Below the pieces are notes generated by a model that was not told where the DNA came from, ran no database searches, and worked only from the letters and a program-made list of their open reading frames with translations. From Lacrimispora sp. 210928-DFI.3.58 (GTDB taxonomy: Bacteria > Bacillota > Clostridia > Lachnospirales > Lachnospiraceae): a stretch of DNA of 15,166 bases. Below are positions 7,805 to 13,615 of the stretch, in pieces. A program made the translations under genes and the position numbers. Location: assembly GCF_020554865.1 (NCBI RefSeq), contig NZ_JAJCIC010000058.1, positions 1 through 15,166 of the forward strand, read 5' to 3'. Each line of letters begins with the position of its first letter. The stretch's first letter is position 1.

Positions 7805-7816
7805 TTGTTATAACAA
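7805..7816. promoter_or_regulatory. HutC-type GntR operator, leader copy
   Basis: This is the perfect 12-bp palindrome TTGTTATAACAA, 26 bp upstream of the isomerase start codon and centred 70 bp downstream of the promoter-proximal copy. A regulator bound here would act as a transcriptional roadblock or a second anchoring site. The assignment rests on identity with the copies at 7875 and 8701. Confidence 0.75.
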
Positions 7817-7834
7817 ATACTTCCAGTAAAAAAA

Positions 7835-7849
7835 GGAAAACGCTTGCTT
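7835..7849 (-). promoter_or_regulatory. Possible cre (catabolite-responsive element) in the PTS operon leader
   Basis: The minus-strand sequence AAGCAAGCGTTTTCC fits the CcpA site pattern WTGNAANCGNWWNCW at all but two defined positions (the second and the last). It lies between the two GntR operators, about 35-45 nt after the predicted start of transcription, a location where CcpA binding would repress. The match is imperfect, so this is tentative. Confidence 0.35.
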
Positions 7850-7874
7850 CCTATCTTCTGTCTTCCCTTTCTTA

Positions 7875-7886
7875 TTGTTATAACAT
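7875..7886. promoter_or_regulatory. HutC-type GntR operator at the PTS operon promoter
   Basis: This is TTGTTATAACAT, one end base short of the perfect 12-bp palindrome (the inner TGTTATAACA is perfect). It begins one base downstream of the -10 hexamer and covers the predicted transcription start. That placement predicts repression by blocking RNA polymerase. Confidence 0.8.
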
Positions 7887-7887
7887 T

Positions 7888-7916
7888 ATAATATTATACT
7901 TTCATTCGTTTGTCAA
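7888..7916 (-). promoter_or_regulatory. Sigma-A promoter of the isomerase-PTS operon
   Basis: TTGACA (7911-7916) and TATTAT (7888-7893) are separated by 17 bp, which is near consensus. Transcription should start near 7881, inside the operator. No terminator is visible between the regulator gene and this promoter, so read-through from the regulator transcript may also occur. Confidence 0.85.
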
Positions 7917-7933
7917 TACCGCTTTTTATGATA

Positions 7934-8668
7934 TTATGACTTTTTTAATTCCACGTAATAGGCATACCTGTCTGAGCGGTAATAGGACTCCGTGTATTCC
8001 AGCATTTTCCCATTCTCAACATAGGAACGGCGTATACGGCGAAGCACTGGCATGGTCTTTGTAATATCCAGCTGACTTCTGATCCAGGTATCTGGCATCA
8101 TACAGTCAAAGCACTCCAGCACCCGCACAGGAACAATGTCTTTTTTCTGTAAAAGCTCATATATACTGCCGTCATACAGGCTGTCATCCAGCTCAAAGCC
8201 GCATTCCATGGCAAAATAGGATACAAACAGGACAATGGGATTCCCATCCCCATTGCGCACACGCTCTACACGGTACAGCTTGGAGCCGGGCTCAGTCCCA
8301 AATATTTCCCTCAGCTTTCGGTCTGCCTCCACCAGTTCTATATGGGCATAGGAGGTAGAGGGCACGATCCCCCTCTCCTTCATCTCATTTGTAAAACTCT
8401 TAATGGTGGATAAATACTCCTCGATCCTCTGCTGGTATATCACCACTGTTCCGATTCCCCTGGAACGTTTTACAAGTCCATCCCGCTCCAGCTCCTGTAT
8501 GGCCTGTCTTGCTGTGATCCTGCTGACATTATAGGCCTTCTGCAATTCCGCCTCGCTGGGAATGATGGTATTGTATGCATATTCCTTGCTCATAATCTTC
8601 TCTCTCAGTATCTGACTGATCTGCAGATACAGCGGAGCAGCCCCTCGGCTCGTATCTAATATTTCCAT
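7934..8668 (-). CDS. GntR-family transcriptional regulator, HutC subfamily (UTRA domain)
   Basis: This 244-residue repressor-type regulator has an N-terminal winged helix-turn-helix (about 10-77). Its recognition region is typical of GntR proteins: PSEAELQKAYNVSRITARQAI followed by ELERDGLVKRSRGIGT. The C-terminal part (about 90-240) matches the UTRA ligand domain, with RVERVRNGDGNPIVLFVSYF and a final YTESYYRSDRYAYYVEL. UTRA regulators usually sense sugar phosphates or related small metabolites. The gene lies immediately upstream of the isomerase-PTS operon on the same strand. The same palindrome is found at its own promoter and at the operon promoter, so it most likely represses both, relieved by a product of the imported sugar. 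The ribosome-binding site is mediocre (AAAGGA about 11 nt upstream), which fits a low-abundance regulator. Confidence 0.92.
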   Translation of the reverse strand: MEILDTSRGAAPLYLQISQILREKIMSKEYAYNTIIPSEAELQKAYNVSRITARQAIQELERDGLVKRSRGIGTVVIYQQRIEEYLSTIKSFTNEMKERGIVPSTSYAHIELVEADRKLREIFGTEPGSKLYRVERVRNGDGNPIVLFVSYFAMECGFELDDSLYDGSIYELLQKKDIVPVRVLECFDCMMPDTWIRSQLDITKTMPVLRRIRRSYVENGKMLEYTESYYRSDRYAYYVELKKS

Positions 8669-8700
8669 ATCTCATCCATTCCTTTACTACTGGGTTTGCT

Positions 8701-8716
8701 TATTGTTATAACAATA
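8701..8716. promoter_or_regulatory. HutC-type GntR operator at the regulator's own promoter
   Basis: This is a perfect 16-bp palindrome, TATTGTTATAACAATA, containing the 12-bp core found twice in front of the PTS operon. It abuts the -10 hexamer and covers the predicted transcription start, implying negative autoregulation. Confidence 0.82.
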
Positions 8717-8745
8717 TAATAATACGAAAATAGCCAAAAAGTCAA
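8716..8745 (-). promoter_or_regulatory. Sigma-A promoter of the HutC-type regulator gene
   Basis: TTGACT (8740-8745) and TATTAT (8716-8721) are separated by 18 bp. The stretch from the -10 hexamer through the operator (23 bp) is identical at 22 positions to the same stretch of the PTS operon promoter, supporting both calls. Transcription should start near 8709. Confidence 0.78.
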
Positions 8746-8784
8746 CATCAAATAAACGTCTGGCAGCTGCTGCAAACAGATATG

Positions 8785-8832
8785 CATAAGGAAGCAGCCT
8801 ACAGAAGCCACCCTGCAGACTGCTTTCTTATG
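8785..8832 (-). other. Long imperfect hairpin after the dehydratase gene
   Basis: Two 20-nt arms (8832-8813 and 8804-8785) pair with 17 Watson-Crick pairs, two G-U wobbles and one mismatch around an 8-nt loop, in RNA from the minus strand. It lies about 15 nt after the dehydratase stop codon. No U tract follows, so it may be a terminator of unusual form or an mRNA 3' stabilising structure. Confidence 0.55.
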
Positions 8833-8847
8833 AAACCTGATCGTTTT

Positions 8848-10575
8848 CTATTCAAAGTCAAGATACGCACCCTTCATAGGACTCACCGCATGCTCGCTGA
8901 ACAGGCGCAGGGCTCCTCTCTTGTAGCGCAGCTCCCTGGGCTTCCAGTTCTTCCTTCTCTCTGCCAGAACGGCATCCATCTCCTCCGGAGTCTTTTTCTC
9001 GCCTTTCACGCCAACGATATTCAGCTTTCTTCCCATCACATCGATCTCGATCAGGTCACCCTCTTCCACCAGTGCAATAGGACCGCCGTCTGCGGCCTCC
9101 GGGCTGCAGTGGCCGATCACAGGACCGGTGGAAGCGCCGGAGAAGCGGCCGTCTGTGATCAGGGCGATGCTGCGGCCCAGCTCCTTGTCGCTGCTGATGG
9201 CTTCGGAGGTATAGAACATTTCCGGCATGCCGCTGCCCTTCGGTCCCTCATAGCGGATGAACACAGCGTCTCCCTTTTCCACCTTATGCTTCAGCACGGC
9301 ATCCAGGCATTCCTCCTCGCTGTCAAAGGGTCTTGCCCTAAGCACGGCCTTAAACATTTCCTTTGGGCAGGCTGTATGCTTGATGACAGCGCCCTCCGGC
9401 GCCAGGTTTCCCCGCAGCACGGCAATGCTTCCGTCTGTTCCGATGGCCTTGTCATAGGGACGGATGATATCCTCCTTTGTGACAGACACACCATAGCGTT
9501 CATTAAATTCCTGAAGCCACTTGTTACAGCGCTCATAGAAGCCATTTGCCCTCAGCTCTGCCAGGTTCTCTCCCAATGTCTTTCCTGTCACTGTCATCAC
9601 ATCCAGATGGAGGTAATCCTTGATCTCCTCCATGATGGCCGGAACGCCGCCTGCATAGTAGAAGCACTCTGCCGGCCATCTCCCTGCGGGGCGGACATCC
9701 AGAAGGTATCTTGCATTTCTGTGAAGCCTGTCAAAGGTATCTCCTGTGATCTCAATTCCCAGCTCATGGGCAATGGCAGGTATGTGGAGCAGGCAGTTGG
9801 TGCTTCCTGAGACAGCTGCATGGACCAGGATGGCATTTTCAAAGCTCTCCATTGTCACAATATCGCTGGGGCGCATATGGTCCATATGGGCCAGCTTCAC
9901 AGCCTGGCCTCCCGCCTCCCTGGCAAATGCCAGCAGGTCCGGGCTTGTAGCCGGCATCAGTGCGCTTCCCGGCAGAGCCAGTCCCAATGCCTCCGCCATG
10001 ATCTGCATGGTGGAAGCGGTGCCGATAAAGGAGCAGGCTCCGCAGCTGGGGCAGGCATTATGCTTTGCCCAATTTAATTTGTCCTCATTGATCTCGCCCC
10101 TCTGGAATTTGGCGCTGTACATCCCCAGCTGCTCCAGTGTCAGCATATCCGGTCCTGCATTCATGGTGCCTCCGGGAACCACCACTGCAGGGATATCCAC
10201 ACGGCACAGTCCCATCAGGTTGGCGGGCATTCCCTTGTCACAGCTTGCCAGATAGACGCCTGCATCAAAGGGGGTGGCATTTGCCTGGATCTCGATCATG
10301 TTGGCGATCATCTCACGGCTTACAAGGCTGAAATTAATGCCGTCTGTCCCCTGGCTCTCACCATCGCACATATCGGTGCAGTAATACCTTGCCCCGAAGC
10401 CCCCGGCCTCCTCCACGCCCTTTCTGACCTCTTCCACTAAAATATTCAGATGCCCGCTGCCCGGATGGCTGTCGCCGTAGGTGCTCTCAATAAAGATCTG
10501 AGGCTTTGACAGATCCTCCGGCTTCCAGCCGGTTCCGATCCTTAGGGGATCCAGCTCCGGGGCAGCTTTGCGCAT
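8848..10575 (-). CDS. IlvD/Edd-family dehydratase, probably a sugar-acid dehydratase
   Basis: The protein has 575 residues. The family removes water from dihydroxy-acids or aldonic acids using an iron-sulfur cluster. Cluster-region motifs are SCDKGMPA (Cys112) and CPSCGACSFIGTAS (Cys175-181), with CDGESQGTDG near residue 70. The usual first cysteine of the oxygen-stable [2Fe-2S] members is absent in the DSHPGSGH segment, which suggests the oxygen-labile [4Fe-4S] type. The combination SCDKG.PA with GTASTMQ and AEALGLALPGSAL reminds me of aldonate dehydratases (YjhG/YagF type) more than biosynthetic IlvD. No other valine/isoleucine genes are nearby, and the promoter carries the operators of the adjacent FCD regulator, which favours a catabolic role. 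An in-frame ATG 24 nt upstream (10599) is possible, but AAGGAG at 10583-10588 sits 7 nt before 10575. The exact substrate is unassigned. Confidence 0.85.
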   Translation of the reverse strand: MRKAAPELDPLRIGTGWKPEDLSKPQIFIESTYGDSHPGSGHLNILVEEVRKGVEEAGGFGARYYCTDMCDGESQGTDGINFSLVSREMIANMIEIQANATPFDAGVYLASCDKGMPANLMGLCRVDIPAVVVPGGTMNAGPDMLTLEQLGMYSAKFQRGEINEDKLNWAKHNACPSCGACSFIGTASTMQIMAEALGLALPGSALMPATSPDLLAFAREAGGQAVKLAHMDHMRPSDIVTMESFENAILVHAAVSGSTNCLLHIPAIAHELGIEITGDTFDRLHRNARYLLDVRPAGRWPAECFYYAGGVPAIMEEIKDYLHLDVMTVTGKTLGENLAELRANGFYERCNKWLQEFNERYGVSVTKEDIIRPYDKAIGTDGSIAVLRGNLAPEGAVIKHTACPKEMFKAVLRARPFDSEEECLDAVLKHKVEKGDAVFIRYEGPKGSGMPEMFYTSEAISSDKELGRSIALITDGRFSGASTGPVIGHCSPEAADGGPIALVEEGDLIEIDVMGRKLNIVGVKGEKKTPEEMDAVLAERRKNWKPRELRYKRGALRLFSEHAVSPMKGAYLDFE

Positions 10576-10663
10576 TTCCTGACTCCTTAAACAACTCATA
10601 CTATGTACCTGTCCTTTCTGTTAAATGCTATTATTTCAACATATCTCTTCCTGATTTTATCTG

Positions 10664-10674
10664 ACATCTTATGT
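10664..10674. promoter_or_regulatory. FCD-GntR operator, downstream copy at the dehydratase promoter
   Basis: ACATCTTATGT differs by one central base from ACATCTGATGT. It lies just after the predicted transcription start of the dehydratase gene, centred 52 bp (about five helical turns) from the upstream copy at 10716. Confidence 0.55.
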
Positions 10675-10685
10675 TTTGTGATTAA

Positions 10686-10714
10686 AATATACTATTTTTA
10701 TTGTTTCTCGTCAA
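10686..10714 (-). promoter_or_regulatory. Sigma-A promoter of the dehydratase gene
   Basis: TTGACG (10709-10714) and TATATT (10686-10691) are separated by exactly 17 bp. Transcription should start near 10679, giving a leader of about 104 nt. The promoter is flanked on both sides by operator-like palindromes. Confidence 0.78.
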
Positions 10715-10715
10715 T

Positions 10716-10726
10716 ACATCAGATGT
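10716..10726. promoter_or_regulatory. FCD-GntR operator, upstream copy at the dehydratase promoter
   Basis: ACATCAGATGT (minus strand ACATCTGATGT) is a perfect palindrome around one central base. It ends one base before the -35 hexamer. The same core occurs in the operator at the FCD regulator's own promoter (11561-11575). Confidence 0.68.
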
Positions 10727-10752
10727 TATTCTATTTTTTTCTCTTTTATGCA

Positions 10753-10793
10753 CAAAAAAGAGAGGGCATTTTGATAGATAACCTCTCCTTTTG
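10753..10793 (-). terminator. Intrinsic terminator of the FCD regulator gene
   Basis: On the minus strand, CAAAAGGAGAGG (10793-10782) pairs with CCTCTCTTTTTTG (10765-10753) through 6 GC-rich pairs, a G-U wobble and A-U pairs, with the U tract forming the end of the stem. It lies about 30 nt after the regulator's stop codon and separates it from the dehydratase promoter. Confidence 0.75.
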
Positions 10794-10823
10794 TCTATTT
10801 TTACTATTCCAGTCCCGATCTTC

Positions 10824-11528
10824 CTACTCCCGCTCCTCCTTCATCTGCTTCAGCAGCCTCTGGCGGTTGTAGGTCAGATGCATCATCATAGCACATTTTG
10901 CTCCCACCGGATCGCGGTCCAAGATCGCATTTGTCACCGCCCGGTGGGTCTCTATGGTCTCATTCATCAGCGTACGGTGAGTCAGATCTGCAAAGGTCAT
11001 GACTGCCGTATTTATAATGGGGATCAATGTCTCTACCACCCGGTTCTTACTGCATTTGGCAATGCAGGTGTGAAACTCGATATCCTTTGGGATATGGTTC
11101 TTTCCGCTTATATACATCTCTTCCGTTTCATCACAGAGCTGTACCAGCTGCTTTCGCTCCTCCTCGCCGGCGTATTCCGCTGCCCGTGAGGCGATCTCCG
11201 GCTCCAGCATCAGGCGGACCTCCAAAAGCTCCAGGGCCAGCTTGTATTTATCCTGCAATCTGGAAAGCCCCAGTGGGTCCTCCTCCGGCAGGCTGGTGCT
11301 GACAACGTAGGTTCCTGAACCTCTCCTGACCTCTAAAATCCCCTTGGATACCAGCCCCTTTACCGCCTCCCGGATGGTGCTGCGGCCCACCCCGAACAGC
11401 TCTGCCAGCTCAAATTCATTTGGTATCTTCTGTCCTACCTCTACCGGCTCTTTCAAAATATAGTTTAACAGCTCTCCCTCGACCTGGGTTCCTAAAAGCC
11501 CTTTGTTCATCTTCTCAATTTGATACAT
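10824..11528 (-). CDS. GntR-family transcriptional regulator, FadR/FCD subfamily
   Basis: This 234-residue regulator has an N-terminal winged helix (about 15-78) containing IPNEFELAELFGVGRSTIREAV and the wing LEVRRGSGTYV. The C-terminal all-helical FCD ligand domain (about 95-225) shows the metal-binding set of this family: Asp149 and His153 in DIEFH, His195 in ETHRAV and His217 near MMMHLTYNR. FCD regulators often sense hexuronates, aldonates or other organic acids bound to the metal. The gene has a fully consensus promoter with the palindrome AGACATCTGATGTCT across its start point. The same core flanks the promoter of the adjacent dehydratase gene, so autoregulation and control of the dehydratase are likely. 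The start codon follows GGGGAGGAC at a slightly long spacing of about 11 nt. Confidence 0.93.
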   Translation of the reverse strand: MYQIEKMNKGLLGTQVEGELLNYILKEPVEVGQKIPNEFELAELFGVGRSTIREAVKGLVSKGILEVRRGSGTYVVSTSLPEEDPLGLSRLQDKYKLALELLEVRLMLEPEIASRAAEYAGEEERKQLVQLCDETEEMYISGKNHIPKDIEFHTCIAKCSKNRVVETLIPIINTAVMTFADLTHRTLMNETIETHRAVTNAILDRDPVGAKCAMMMHLTYNRQRLLKQMKEERE

Positions 11529-11560
11529 GACTTTACTGTCCTCCCCTGCCGTAAATATTC

Positions 11561-11575
11561 AGACATCTGATGTCT
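11561..11575. promoter_or_regulatory. FCD-GntR operator at the regulator's own promoter
   Basis: AGACATCTGATGTCT is a perfect palindrome with 7-nt arms and one central base. It lies 5 bp downstream of the -10 hexamer, over the predicted transcription start, as expected for autorepression. Confidence 0.78.
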
Positions 11576-11580
11576 TTTTT

Positions 11581-11609
11581 ATTATAGTGACACAAACAGC
11601 ATCTGTCAA
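11581..11609 (-). promoter_or_regulatory. Fully consensus sigma-A promoter of the FCD regulator gene
   Basis: TTGACA (11604-11609) and TATAAT (11581-11586) are separated by exactly 17 bp, a perfect match to the consensus. Such a strong promoter in front of a regulator gene implies that it is normally held down, presumably by the overlapping operator. Confidence 0.9.
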
Positions 11610-11633
11610 GAAATATGCCTGAATATCTTTCCG

Positions 11634-12767
11634 TCATTTTCCTCTCTCCAAAAGCAGCTTTGCATAAAATTCTCCTGCGGTCCGGATCGCGGCGGGTTCT
11701 ACCGAAAACAGGGGGCTGTGCAGGGACGGCCCGATCCCTGTTCCGATCTTCAGATAAAGGCTGCGTGCTCCATCCACTGCCTCCCCATACTCGCTGAAAT
11801 CGTCTCCCAGCATTGCCGGCGGCAGAGAAATGATCTCCAGCTCCGTAGAGCCGCAAACCTCCCTTGCTGCTCTTCTCAGATCCCCGTCATTGATCACAGC
11901 AGCCGGGCCATGATGCCATTCTATCTCTGTCCGGACCTCTGCTATCTCTCCCTGTTTTTCTACAATGCGCCGTATGTTTTTCTCAATGATGTCACGGTCA
12001 TCAGGGCTCATGCTCCTGACAGTTCCCTCTAAAAAGGCGCTGTCCGGTATAACATTCCAGGTCTCCCCTCCTGACACATGGGTCACGCTTACCACCTTCG
12101 GCTTTAAGGGATCTGTCTTTCCTGCGGCAGATGCCTGGATCTGATCCACGATGGACGCCAATACGGGGATCGGGTTATTTCCCAGATGGGGAGCCGCCCC
12201 ATGACAGCCCTTTCCGGTCACAGTAACTGCAAATTGATCCACGGCAGCCATTACGCTCCCACTCTCAATGGAAATCTGGCCTGCCTTCAGGGATGGTTCT
12301 GCGTGAAAGCCGTAAAACTCCTCCACCTCATCCAGAAGGCCGGTGGCCAGAAGCAGCTTTGCTCCTCCGATCACCTCCTCTGCGGGCTGGAAGGCCAGAT
12401 AGATATTTCCCCGGATGTCATTTTTACGCTGCTGAAGGAGAGAGGCAATATACAGTCCTGTCGTGATATGAAAATCATGTCCACAGGCATGCATTCTTCC
12501 CTGATTCTCAGATTTATAAGGAAGATCCGTTTTCTCCTCAATGGGCAGGGCATCAATATCGGCCCGCAGGCAGATATTCTTTCCCGGCAGACTGCCTCTG
12601 ATGATCCCGATAAGGCCGGTCTTCAAGTCCGCCGGAAGGATCTCGATCCCTTCCTCCATCAAAATACTCCTGATCTTCTCCGTTGTCCGGATTTTCTCAT
12701 AACCCACCTCCGGATGGCGGTGGAACCATTCAAATATTTCTATCCACTTTTTTTCTGACTTCGGCAT
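11634..12767 (-). CDS. M20-family amidohydrolase (M20D type)
   Basis: From the chosen ATG the protein has 377 residues. M20D enzymes are cytoplasmic metal-dependent amidohydrolases that release amino acids from N-acyl or similar conjugates. Candidate metal ligands are Cys95 and His97 in MHACGHDFH, Glu130/131 in QPAEE, His155 in YGFHAEP and His350 in PSLHSPLF. A dimerisation domain lies at about 170-290, beginning near TVTGKGCHGAAPH. The reading frame is open from a GTG at 12806, with another ATG at 12785. I prefer 12767 because GGAAGGGA lies 8 nt upstream and the first conserved helix (EIFEWFHRHPEVG) begins shortly after. It follows an amino-acid ABC transporter remnant by a few dozen bases at most, so the ancestral operon probably imported the substrate and then hydrolysed it. 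Substrate is not assigned. The M20 gene itself appears intact. Confidence 0.88.
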   Translation of the reverse strand: MPKSEKKWIEIFEWFHRHPEVGYEKIRTTEKIRSILMEEGIEILPADLKTGLIGIIRGSLPGKNICLRADIDALPIEEKTDLPYKSENQGRMHACGHDFHITTGLYIASLLQQRKNDIRGNIYLAFQPAEEVIGGAKLLLATGLLDEVEEFYGFHAEPSLKAGQISIESGSVMAAVDQFAVTVTGKGCHGAAPHLGNNPIPVLASIVDQIQASAAGKTDPLKPKVVSVTHVSGGETWNVIPDSAFLEGTVRSMSPDDRDIIEKNIRRIVEKQGEIAEVRTEIEWHHGPAAVINDGDLRRAAREVCGSTELEIISLPPAMLGDDFSEYGEAVDGARSLYLKIGTGIGPSLHSPLFSVEPAAIRTAGEFYAKLLLERGK

Positions 12768-12818
12768 TTTCCTGTTCCCTTCCATCCCTGTCTGCAGCCC
12801 CTGCACAGCAGCGGGTTG

Positions 12819-13330
12819 TTATATGTAATACTCCACAGCTCTGTTGATCCTGCGGAAGAACTGCTTCGTTCTTCCCTCCTTTGGATGCAAAAGCACATCC
12901 TGGGGCGTACCGGATTCCACTACCACGCCGCCGTCCATAAAATACACCTTGTTGGCAACGTCCCTTGCAAAGGACATTTCATGTGTCACCACCACCATAG
13001 TCGTGCCCTCCCTTGCAAGCCGCTTCATCACCTGCAAAACGTCGTCAATCAGCTCCGGATCCATGGCAGTCTAATACAAAGCCTGTCTTCAGGCGGATCC
13101 CATGAATCTCCTTTTTGTAAACCTTCCGGAGGTTCAGCTCCTTCTCGTCAAATACCAGGGTTCCCTCTGTCCGCTCTTTCCAGAAAATTCATGCATCGGA
13201 GCAGAGTCGTTTTTCCTGAGCCGCTTGGCCCCAGTATGACAACGACATCGCCTTTTGGGACTTCAATATCGACTTCTCTCAGCACCTCATTCTGGTGAGA
13301 GGACTTATGGATGTTCTTTCTTTCAAGCAT
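12819..13330 (-). pseudogene. Broken amino-acid ABC transporter ATPase (GlnQ-like)
   Basis: The N-terminal third is clear: [10 protein letters not shown]... followed by Walker [10 protein letters not shown] (residues 34-42) and [14 protein letters not shown]. The reading frame is then lost in GGGAACCC (13157-13165), where one extra base explains the shift. After it the family sequence continues in the next frame as [20 protein letters not shown]...LKTGFV. At about 13067-13075 this jumps straight to the D-loop region (TAMDPELIDDVL) and runs to the C-terminus through the H-loop VVVTHEMSFARDVA. Compared with a normal GlnQ, about 80 codons are missing, including the Q-loop, the LSGGQ signature and the Walker B aspartate and glutamate. 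The product cannot be an active ATPase. Its start codon follows the remnant permease stop directly, as in an intact operon. Confidence 0.9.
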
Positions 13331-13331
13331 A

Positions 13332-13493
13332 TCACACCTCTGCTATTCCTGCACTATAACTTTTATCTGGTTTCCGTTCCCCGTATTTCTGCAGCTTTGT
13401 CAGGACTGTGCACATCATAAGGTAAATCACCCCACCTCGCAGTAGAGGACAAAGGGCTCGCAGGTATATCCATTTGCTTTTCTCTATTAACAT
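13332..13493 (-). pseudogene. Remnant of an amino-acid ABC transporter permease
   Basis: A 53-codon frame reads MLIEKSKWIYLRALCPLLRG joined to GVIYLMMCTVLTKLQKYGERK and a short tail. The second half resembles the last membrane helix and basic C-terminus of HisM-type permeases (typically GVIYLLMNTVLT... followed by a basic E/K/R end). The first half resembles the segment leading to the RGTP motif. Nearly everything between, roughly 130 codons including the EAA loop, is missing, and an in-frame stop lies upstream of the ATG. The frame ends in TGA just before the ATG of the ATPase remnant, which is the normal permease-ATPase junction. Homology is by eye from memory of the family; the C-terminal half is the more convincing. 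Confidence 0.6.
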
Positions 13494-13516
13494 ATATTTT
13501 CCATCGGATTAATATG

Positions 13517-13545
13517 CTTATACTCCACTTTTTATCTGTTGTCAA
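13517..13545 (-). promoter_or_regulatory. Sigma-A promoter of the degenerate ABC transporter / M20 operon
   Basis: TTGACA (13540-13545) and TATAAG (13517-13522) are separated by 17 bp. The promoter lies just beyond the phosphofructokinase terminator. It is well preserved although the first two genes behind it are broken, so it may now serve mainly the M20 gene. No other feature is visible in 13494-13562. Confidence 0.75.
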
Positions 13546-13562
13546 TACTTATTTTTAAAAAA

Positions 13563-13599
13563 ATACCGGCTGCGCGGAGTCTCCTCCTGCAGCCGGTAT
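13563..13599 (-). terminator. Intrinsic terminator of the phosphofructokinase gene
   Basis: A perfect 11-bp stem, ATACCGGCTGC with GCAGCCGGTAT, encloses a 15-nt loop. On the minus strand it is followed by a run of seven Ts. It begins 17 nt after the stop codon. Confidence 0.92.
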
Positions 13600-13615
13600 C
13601 CCAACTTTTTTGCTG

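Noticed and set aside
8782..9810. A 342-codon plus-strand open frame opposite the dehydratase gene.
   Set aside because: Antisense to a clear family member with intact cluster motifs; rich in Cys, His and Leu as expected of a shadow frame.
13363..13545. A 60-codon minus-strand frame overlapping the permease remnant.
   Set aside because: It begins inside the -35 region of the promoter and shows no family resemblance, whereas the other frame matches a permease C-terminus.
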